Translations under genes and position numbers: made by a program | Notes under the pieces: model-generated | Database searches by the model: none | What the model was told of the DNA's origin: nothing | Seen by the model: only the letters and a program-made list of their open reading frames with translations | DNA from: JBDKTK01 sp039680225 | GTDB taxonomy: Bacteria > Desulfobacterota > Syntrophia > Syntrophales > UBA4778 | Direction of reading: 5' to 3' | DNA length: 14,899 nt | Assembly: GCA_039680225.1 (NCBI GenBank) | Contig: JBDKTK010000006.1 | Location: forward strand, 1 to 14,899 | Shown here: positions 5,223 through 11,602 of the stretch, one piece after another | How positions within the stretch are numbered: the stretch's first letter is position 1 | Layout: each line of letters begins with the position of its first letter

Positions 5223-7509
5223 ATGGCCTCCCCTGTTGCTCGCGCCCGCGCAGGCGCATATAGGTTTTGAGCATGGCAATAACCATGGGGACCACGCCCA
5301 GGATAATGAAAATCAGGTCTGCGGGCAATCTCAGCCATTCCAGGAAGATCGATGTCCCCCGGTCCATGTACCCCGGGCCCCGGGCATGCCAGTAACCGTT
5401 ATTGAGGACATCAAGGAACTGCAGGACGCCGCTCGGGAACAGGTTCAAAACCACCATGAGCAGGAGGCCGGCATTAAGCCCCCAGAAGGATGTCCGGACA
5501 TATTTTCTCAGACCGGCCCATTCCCTGTCCGTCGAGACCTGCCTCATGCCGAAAACCATGAATGATATAGCGAACATCCCGAACACGCCCATCAGGGCCG
5601 CATGGCCGTGGTTCGGGGTGAGGTTCGTCCCCGTTTCGAAATAGCTCACTATCGGCATATTGATCAGGAATCCGAAGACGCCCGCGCCGATGAAATTCCA
5701 GAACCCGACGGCCATGAGAAAGTAAAAGGTCCACTTGTGGGGGATATCCTTCTCTGAGGCGCCGGTATCGTCTTTTCCCCTGGTCAGGGCTATGAAATCC
5801 CAGGCGTCCAGCGTGAGGAGGATCAGCGGCACGACTTCCAGTGCCGAGATCGCCGCCGTAATCGCCATGACGCCCGCCGGCTGGCCGCCGTTCCAGTACC
5901 AGTGGTGGCCCGTCCCGATTATCCCGCCGGCGGGAAAAAGGATGGCGTCCATGTAGATCACCCGGGTCGCCGTCGTCCGCGAGACAAGGCCGATTTTGAA
6001 AAGCAGGACAGCCACCATCACCGTGACAAAAAGCTCCAGGAAATATTCCACCCAGAGGTGGATGATCCAGAAACGCCAGTTGTCCACTATCGAGAAATGG
6101 GTGTCCCCCATGAAGAACAGGGCGGGAAGGTAGAACACGGGGATGGAGACCGAGGTCAGGAGGAAAAGCCAGGGCATCTCCCGTTCCGCGGGTTCCCGGA
6201 GAGCGGGCCGGATCTGGCGGATAAGCAGCCACACCCAGAATACAAGGCCCGCGGCGAGCAGGTACTGCCAGCCCCTGCCCAGGTCCAGGTATTCCCAGCC
6301 CTGGTTGCCGAACCAGTACCAGAGGTCTCCCGCGAGCTGAAGGATGCCCAGCATCTCTCCCAGCAGGCTCCCGAAGACCACGGCCACCAGCGCCCAGAAG
6401 AGGATGTTGATGTTCCGGGCCTGGCCGCGGGGCTCTTTGCCGAATGAGCCCGACAGGAAGAGCCCGCCGGCAATGAGGCAGATCGTTATCCAGAACAGGG
6501 CAAGCTGCAGGTGCCAGACCCGGAAGATGTTGCCGGGGAAGAAGGACGATACGTCGATACCGTAAAAGCTCCGCGGGTCCGCCCGGTAATGGGCGGTCAT
6601 TCCCCCTGCCAGTACCTGGGCAAGGAACAGCACGGACGCGAGCACGAAGAACTTCATAACCGACTTTTGCGCGGGAGTGTTGGCCAGCGGCACGAATTCC
6701 GAATGGACATATTTATTCTCCGGCTTCCACCCGAGGAATTTGAACCTGCCGAAGGCAAACAGGACAATGGCCGTCCCGCCGAGCAGGGTAATGACGCTCA
6801 GTGCGCTCCAGAGGATGGCATCGCTGGTGGGCCTGTTCCCCGCGGCCGGTTCGTAGGGGACGTTGTTGGTATAGGAATAATTCTCTCCGGGACGGTTAGC
6901 GGCAGAGGCCCAGGCCGTCCAGGCAAAGAATGACGTCAGCTTGCGCAGTTCATCGGGATCGCTGATCTGATTCAGCAGGAGGCCCCGGTTCAGGGCGGGT
7001 TCGGTGAAATACAGACGCCATTTTTCCAGTTGGCTCTCGTACGAGGATGCTTCCTCGGCTGTGTACCGCAACACATTTACCGCTTCATCATACCTGTTCT
7101 GCTTGAGGAGCAGGGCGGTCCGGCCATGCACCATTTCCCGCTCGACGGGACCGAGCTGTGACAGCGGCTTATTGAACAGCGCGCGGGAAAAGATCTCGCC
7201 TGTATCCGTTGCCAGAGAGTGCAGGTATTCGGCCGGGAAATCCGGTCCGAGGCAGGCCCCATGTCCCCAGATGCTCCCGTTTTGCATCAGACCGTAGCGC
7301 AGGAAGATCTCCTGGCCTGCGATGATGTCACGGCCCGTGAACAGCGTGCGGCCGGCAGGGGTGATGACAGCCGCGGGCAGGGGAGGGGCGGCCTCGTATG
7401 TGCGGGCCGCAATCCAGATCAGCACCGCCAGCTCGACGCAGAAAATCACGAGGACGGATATCCTCCAGCGCGAAAATGAGCTGCCGTTCACCGCAGGCGT
7501 CTCCGGCAT
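5209..7509 (-). CDS. norZ: Quinol-dependent nitric oxide reductase (qNOR)
   Basis: This 766-residue membrane protein of the heme-copper oxidase superfamily reduces 2 NO to N2O in the cytoplasmic membrane, taking electrons from quinol. The N-terminus has one membrane helix (about 15-36) and a NorC-like periplasmic domain with GSIWGHGACLGPDF (78-91), typical of single-subunit qNOR. About a dozen further helices follow. The heme b ligand is His333 in WHLQLALFW. FeB ligands are His484 and Glu488 in HLWVE and His535-His536 in GTGHHWYWNG. His634 and His636 in NHGHAALMG bind the hemes, and Glu558 in ALEVVPL matches the conserved proton-channel Glu. HYRAD (307-311) resembles the quinol-site pattern. 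HLWVE is followed by Tyr, not the usual Gly. ATG 7509 is preferred to TTG 7527, though neither has a clear ribosome-binding site. It lies between a DUF488 gene and pgl. Confidence 0.92.
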   Translation of the reverse strand: MPETPAVNGSSFSRWRISVLVIFCVELAVLIWIAARTYEAAPPLPAAVITPAGRTLFTGRDIIAGQEIFLRYGLMQNGSIWGHGACLGPDFPAEYLHSLATDTGEIFSRALFNKPLSQLGPVEREMVHGRTALLLKQNRYDEAVNVLRYTAEEASSYESQLEKWRLYFTEPALNRGLLLNQISDPDELRKLTSFFAWTAWASAANRPGENYSYTNNVPYEPAAGNRPTSDAILWSALSVITLLGGTAIVLFAFGRFKFLGWKPENKYVHSEFVPLANTPAQKSVMKFFVLASVLFLAQVLAGGMTAHYRADPRSFYGIDVSSFFPGNIFRVWHLQLALFWITICLIAGGLFLSGSFGKEPRGQARNINILFWALVAVVFGSLLGEMLGILQLAGDLWYWFGNQGWEYLDLGRGWQYLLAAGLVFWVWLLIRQIRPALREPAEREMPWLFLLTSVSIPVFYLPALFFMGDTHFSIVDNWRFWIIHLWVEYFLELFVTVMVAVLLFKIGLVSRTTATRVIYMDAILFPAGGIIGTGHHWYWNGGQPAGVMAITAAISALEVVPLILLTLDAWDFIALTRGKDDTGASEKDIPHKWTFYFLMAVGFWNFIGAGVFGFLINMPIVSYFETGTNLTPNHGHAALMGVFGMFAISFMVFGMRQVSTDREWAGLRKYVRTSFWGLNAGLLLMVVLNLFPSGVLQFLDVLNNGYWHARGPGYMDRGTSIFLEWLRLPADLIFIILGVVPMVIAMLKTYMRLRGREQQGRPYGKL

Positions 7510-7527
7510 TTTTGGTCTCGCGTACAA

Positions 7528-7869
7528 TTATTTTGAAAGGAATTCCCGGAGCGCCTCGGCGTTATTGATCTCTCTTTCGCGGGAAGAGTAAACAAGCGTT
7601 ATCGTCCGGTCTCTGGCTTCGGCCCTTAGTTCGTCGAGCATGTTCTTCCTCTCTTTAAGTTCGTTGCGGTAGCGTTTTTTGAATTCCTGCCATTTGGCCG
7701 GGTCGTGGGAGTACCATTTCCTCAGGTCCGTGCTGGGCGCTATGTCCTTGAGCCATTCGTCTATATGGGCCTTTTCCTTTTTCAGGCCGCGAGGCCAGAG
7801 CCGGTCGACGAGGACCCTCTTGCCGTCGTCGGCGGAAACCGGGTCATAGGCGCGTTTTGTCTTGATCAT
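7528..7869 (-). CDS. DUF488 family protein (YeaO-like)
   Basis: This is a 113-residue soluble protein of the DUF488/YeaO family, whose biochemical function is not established. The family pattern is clear: RVLVDRLWPRGLKKE at 18-32, KWYSHDPAKWQEFKKRY at 51-67 and TLVYSSREREINNAEALREFL near the end. The ATG overlaps the TGA of zwf by one base (TGATG on the minus strand), so translation is probably coupled to zwf. The stop lies 18 bases before the NO reductase ATG. Its placement links it to the NADPH or nitrosative-stress role of the operon, but this is inference from position only. Confidence 0.88.
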   Translation of the reverse strand: MIKTKRAYDPVSADDGKRVLVDRLWPRGLKKEKAHIDEWLKDIAPSTDLRKWYSHDPAKWQEFKKRYRNELKERKNMLDELRAEARDRTITLVYSSREREINNAEALREFLSK

Positions 7870-9419
7870 CAGCCTTCCTCCGTCCCCGTTGTTTCACACT
7901 TTGCATCCTCGCCGGTTTCGAGCAGGGGGGCGAGCCAGCTCCTGCCGTCCCGGGCGATCAGCGCCTCGGACGATTCCGGCCCCCAGCTGCCCGCCTGGTA
8001 ATTGGGGAAATCCACCGGCGGGACCGTGTCCCAGAACTCCAGGACCGGCATGATCACCGACCAGGCCGCCTCAGCCTGGTCGGCCCGCATGAACAGCGTT
8101 GCGTCGCCGCGCACGACATCGAGGATGAGAGTCTCATAAGCCTCGGGAGGCGCGGACCTGAACCGCTCGCAATATGAGAACAGCATGTCCACGGTGCTCA
8201 GGTGGAGCGTGGGCCCCGGCTGCTTGGCCTGGAACCGCAGCAGGATGCCTTCCTCGGGCTGGATGCGAATTATCAACCGGTTGGGCTGCCATGCAAGGGT
8301 CGCGGAGGGAGGAAATGACTGGTGCGGGACGGGGCGGAACTGGATGGAAACTTCGGACACCCTTTGGGGGAGCCTCTTACCGGTCCGCAGGTAAAAGGGC
8401 ACGTCCTGCCAGCGCCAGTTGTCGACGAAAAGTTTGACCGCCGCGAACGTCTCGATGTTGGATTGGGGCGAAACGTCCGGCTCCTTGCGGTAAGCAACGG
8501 CGCGCTGCCCTTCCATCCAGCCGTCCGTGTACTGGCCGCGCACGGCAAAGGCCTGCACCTGGTCCTCCGGGATCGGGCGGATGGCCCGCAGGACGTCCAG
8601 CTTCTTGCTGCGGATCTCGTCGGCATCGAATGAGACCATAGGCTCCATGGCGACCAGGGACAATATCTGCAGGAGATGGTTCTGGATCATGTCCCGCAGC
8701 GCCCCGGCATGCTCGTAGTAAGCCCCCCGGTGCTCCACCCCGACCGTCTCGGCCACCGTGATCTGCACGTGCTCTATGTAGCGTCTGTCCCAGATCGGCT
8801 CGAACATGGCGTTGGCGAAGCGGAAGGCCAGGATATTCTGGACCGTCTCCTTGCCCAGGTAATGGTCGATCCTGTAGATTTGCGATTCCTGGAAAACTTT
8901 GAGGAGAGTCGAGTTCAGGTCGTGGGCGGATTCGAGGTCGTGGCCGAAAGGCTTTTCAACCACGACCCGCGCCCGGCTGCGTTCCTTTGCCAGTCCGGAT
9001 TTGCCGAGGTTTCCCACAATTGATTCGACCAGGAAAGGCGGGACGGCCAGGTAAAAGATATGGCCGGCCTGTTTTTTCCAGTGGCGCTCGCACTCGGAAA
9101 TTTTTCCGGCGAGTTTCTTATAAGATGAAACATTTTCAAAATCCGCGCTTATATAGCTGACGCGTTCGGAAATTTCCGACCAGGTCTTGTCGTCTGCTTT
9201 GCCCCTGCGGGAGTTTTTGTCGATGCCTTCCCGCAGGTGCCGGCAATACTCATCCTTGCCGATCTTTCTCTTGTCCACCGTGATCACGTCGAAATCGGCG
9301 GGCAGCAGCTTGTCGACGTAAAGGTTGTATACGGCGGGGATAAGCTTCCTTGAGGTGAGGTCGCCTGCTCCCCCGAATATGATCAGTATGGACGGGGCGG
9401 CTTGAGTGTGATTGCCCAT
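7869..9419 (-). CDS. zwf: Glucose-6-phosphate 1-dehydrogenase
   Basis: This 516-residue enzyme oxidises glucose-6-phosphate to 6-phosphogluconolactone and makes NADPH, the entry step of the oxidative pentose phosphate pathway. The nucleotide-binding fingerprint is FGGAGDLTSRKLIPA (15-29), followed by EKPFG (155-159) and the active-site signature RIDHYLGKE (183-191). Length is normal for bacterial G6PDH. AAGGAGAG precedes the ATG. The gene begins 18 bases after the gnd stop and its own stop overlaps the DUF488 start, so it is inside an operon. The C-terminal tail (ETGEDAKCETTGTEEG) is acidic and variable. Cofactor choice between NADP and NAD cannot be decided from these motifs. Confidence 0.97.
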   Translation of the reverse strand: MGNHTQAAPSILIIFGGAGDLTSRKLIPAVYNLYVDKLLPADFDVITVDKRKIGKDEYCRHLREGIDKNSRRGKADDKTWSEISERVSYISADFENVSSYKKLAGKISECERHWKKQAGHIFYLAVPPFLVESIVGNLGKSGLAKERSRARVVVEKPFGHDLESAHDLNSTLLKVFQESQIYRIDHYLGKETVQNILAFRFANAMFEPIWDRRYIEHVQITVAETVGVEHRGAYYEHAGALRDMIQNHLLQILSLVAMEPMVSFDADEIRSKKLDVLRAIRPIPEDQVQAFAVRGQYTDGWMEGQRAVAYRKEPDVSPQSNIETFAAVKLFVDNWRWQDVPFYLRTGKRLPQRVSEVSIQFRPVPHQSFPPSATLAWQPNRLIIRIQPEEGILLRFQAKQPGPTLHLSTVDMLFSYCERFRSAPPEAYETLILDVVRGDATLFMRADQAEAAWSVIMPVLEFWDTVPPVDFPNYQAGSWGPESSEALIARDGRSWLAPLLETGEDAKCETTGTEEG

Positions 9420-9437
9420 GTCTCTCTCCTTTTTGCG

Positions 9438-10853
9438 TCATGTCTCCCATTCGGTATGGAAATGCCCCCGCTCGTCTATCCTTTCATACGTGTGCGCCCC
9501 GAAATAGTCCCGCTGGGCCTGGATCAGGTTGGCCGGCATCCAGTCGCTGCGGTAGCTGTCGAAATAAGCGAGGGAAACCATGAAGGCCGGGACCGGTATG
9601 CCGATGGCCACCGATGTTTCGATCACGTAGCGCAAATCGTGCTGGAGGCCGGAAACCGCGGCCCCCAGCCGGTCGTCCATGAGCAGGTTGCCCAGCGCGG
9701 GATTGGCGCGGTATGCGGCCCGGATATCCTCCAGCAGGGCGGCGCGGATGATGCATCCGCCCCTCCAAATGCTCGCCACTGTTTCCATGCCGATGCCGTA
9801 CCCGTATTTATCCGAAGCCTTCCGAAGTTGGGCCAGGCCCTGGGCGAAGGTGATTATCATTGCCGCATACAGCCCCCTGCGCAGGCGCTCCAGGAAGAAT
9901 TCCTTCTCTTTGGCGAGCCGCTGCAGAAAGCGCCCGTTTTCAGGCCCTTTGATCTTGCGGCTGGCCTCTTCGCGCTCCGCTTTCATTGCGGAAAGCTCGC
10001 GCATGGAAACGGCGACATCGATAGTGGGGACAGGGGCCTCGATGTCCATCGCGTCCTGGGAGGTCCACCGGCCGGTCCCCTTCTGGGCAGCCTCGTCGAG
10101 GATGACGTCTATGAGTCTCTTTCCGGTCTTCTCGTCGGTCTTGCAGAATATATGTTCAGTTATCTCCAGCAGGTAAGAATTGAGCTCTGTCGCGTTCCAC
10201 CGGCAATAGACAGCATGCAGCTGGTCGTCATTGAACCCCATGCCGCGCTTCATGACGTCATATGTTTCGGATATCAGCCTCATCAGCCCGTATTCGATCC
10301 CGTTGTGCACCATCTTCGTGTAGTGGCCGGCCGAACCCGGGCCCAGCCAGGCCGCGCAGGGTTCGCCGTCAACCCTGGCAGCCAGGGCCTCAATGATCTG
10401 CTGCACGTGATTATAGGCGTCCCGCGGACCGCCCGGCATGAGGCTCGCGCCGTGCCGGGCCCCTTGGCCGCCTCCGGAAATGCCGATCCCGAGAAATCTG
10501 AATCCCCGGCTTTCCAGCATCTTCGAGCGCACGTCGGTGTCCCGGAAATGCGAATTCCCCCCGTCGATCAGGATGTCCCCTTTTTCGAGCAGCGGGAAAA
10601 GGTCTCTGATCACGGCATCGACCGGCGGCCCGGCGGGGACCATCAGCATAATCGCGCGCGGCCTCTCCAGCGCTTCCGCAAGCTCTTCGAGGCTGTTGAA
10701 GGAGAGAACGGAATTAATATTTCCGAGGGACGCCGTCTTTTGCGGGTCCTTGTCGTATCCCGCCACCCTGATGCCGTGGCCCGCGAGGTTCAGGACAAGG
10801 TTGCGCCCCATCTCGCCCAGCCCGATCATGCCTGCCTGGTATTTGTTCTGCAT
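9438..10853 (-). CDS. gnd: 6-phosphogluconate dehydrogenase, decarboxylating
   Basis: This 471-residue enzyme converts 6-phosphogluconate to ribulose-5-phosphate and CO2 with reduction of NADP. It is of the long (E. coli-like) class by length. The Rossmann motif is GLGEMGRN (11-18). The catalytic segment GHYTKMVHNGIEYG contains Lys180, His183 and Asn184. The C-terminal GAHTYERID holds the substrate-binding Arg. The signature usually written SGGEEGA reads SGGGQGARHGAS here (126-137), so the two Glu positions are Gly and Gln. AGGGGAG precedes the ATG. It is followed 18 bases later by zwf. A 135-base gap separates it from the HAD gene upstream, so a new promoter may start here. Confidence 0.95.
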   Translation of the reverse strand: MQNKYQAGMIGLGEMGRNLVLNLAGHGIRVAGYDKDPQKTASLGNINSVLSFNSLEELAEALERPRAIMLMVPAGPPVDAVIRDLFPLLEKGDILIDGGNSHFRDTDVRSKMLESRGFRFLGIGISGGGQGARHGASLMPGGPRDAYNHVQQIIEALAARVDGEPCAAWLGPGSAGHYTKMVHNGIEYGLMRLISETYDVMKRGMGFNDDQLHAVYCRWNATELNSYLLEITEHIFCKTDEKTGKRLIDVILDEAAQKGTGRWTSQDAMDIEAPVPTIDVAVSMRELSAMKAEREEASRKIKGPENGRFLQRLAKEKEFFLERLRRGLYAAMIITFAQGLAQLRKASDKYGYGIGMETVASIWRGGCIIRAALLEDIRAAYRANPALGNLLMDDRLGAAVSGLQHDLRYVIETSVAIGIPVPAFMVSLAYFDSYRSDWMPANLIQAQRDYFGAHTYERIDERGHFHTEWET

Positions 10854-10988
10854 GGAATCTCCCCTATCAGTTCTGTCATCCGCGAAAGCGGAGGCCCGGG
10901 AAATTAAACCGGACGCGTCCTTGTGAAAGCGGGGATCAGGCCGGGCATGAAGAGTTGGTGTAAATTGGTAAAAATCCTGTCCTTTACC
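10854..10988 (-). promoter_or_regulatory. Intergenic region upstream of gnd with REP-like repeats
   Basis: This is the only sizeable gap in the pentose phosphate gene run. It holds a degenerate hairpin repeat, GTCATCCGCGAAAGCGGA (10875-10892), of the same type as those at 2359-2421. A second partial copy in the same orientation reads TGTGAAAGCGGGGATCAGG (10922-10940). The ribosome-binding site of gnd is at the low end. No -35/-10 pair stands out, so it is uncertain whether a promoter for gnd-zwf-DUF488-nor-pgl lies here. Confidence 0.45.
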
Positions 10989-11600
10989 CTAGTCAGGCGT
11001 GAGGCCGTGTTTGCCCAGTTCCAGAACGGTGTTTTTATAATCTTTCTGGATTATCCCCCTGATCCCCATGCCCCTCGCGACCTGAACGAACATTTCCCGG
11101 TCATCTATGTAGAGCACCTCGTCCGGCGAGGCCTGCGATATGTCCAGGGCCATCCTGTATATGTCCTCGTCCGGTTTGCGGAAATGCACAAAAGCCGAGG
11201 AAATGAAAATGTCTATCAATGAATTGAGCCGGAATTTCTGCACCCGGTAAATGCTTAGTTCGCGTCCCTCATTGCTTATGGCCGTCATTTTCAGTTTGTA
11301 CTTCAGTTTCAGGCTGCGCATCAGGAGCAGCATATCCGGAAAAGGTTTCGACTGCGCATACATGAATTTGCGGAAATCATCTTTCGAGAAGGGCCTTTCC
11401 CTGTAAAAAATGGTCCGCTCAAGGTACTGCTCAAGCGAGAGTTTCCCTTCTTCATAAGTTCCGAAAGTAAGGTGATGGCGCTCATTTAATTCGTCATAAT
11501 CCAGGTCAAAGGTCCAGGCGGCGAGCTTCCTCATATTATGGTCCCAGCCGTTGGTGAGGATCACGCCCCCGATGTCCATGAACACGGTCGTGATGTTCAT
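10989..11600 (-). CDS. HAD-superfamily hydrolase
   Basis: This 203-residue protein is a haloacid dehalogenase-like phosphatase of the subfamily IA (YihX-like) type. Motif I is FMDIGGVIL with nucleophile Asp9; the position of the usual second Asp is Gly11, as in several DxGG family members. Motif II is SN at 109-110, motif III has Lys142 in HFRKPDEDIY, and motif IV is IDD with Asp166-Asp167. The helical cap lies at about 17-95. The ATG lies two bases after the tal-pgi stop, so it is translated together with that gene. A sugar-phosphate substrate is plausible from the context but unproven. The second Asp of the DxD motif is a common determinant of phosphatase activity, so phosphatase function is probable and not certain. 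Confidence 0.85.
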   Translation of the reverse strand: MNITTVFMDIGGVILTNGWDHNMRKLAAWTFDLDYDELNERHHLTFGTYEEGKLSLEQYLERTIFYRERPFSKDDFRKFMYAQSKPFPDMLLLMRSLKLKYKLKMTAISNEGRELSIYRVQKFRLNSLIDIFISSAFVHFRKPDEDIYRMALDISQASPDEVLYIDDREMFVQVARGMGIRGIIQKDYKNTVLELGKHGLTPD

Positions 11601-11602
11601 TT

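Noticed and set aside
5223..5279. Longer N-terminus of pgl
   Set aside because: The extension is Cys-rich, unlike the family, and lies within the NO reductase gene. ATG 5222 has a good ribosome-binding site.
5209..7509. NO dismutase instead of NO reductase
   Set aside because: The FeB His and Glu ligands and the HH pair are present, and the quinol-site His is retained. NO dismutases, as I recall, have substitutions at these sites.
7510..7527. TTG 7527 as start of the NO reductase gene
   Set aside because: It abuts the DUF488 stop and has no ribosome-binding site. ATG 7509 gives a normal length, though its ribosome-binding site is also weak, so this is a preference and not proof.
9402..10907. 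501-codon plus-strand ORF
   Set aside because: It is the antisense shadow of gnd, with no recognisable domain of its own.
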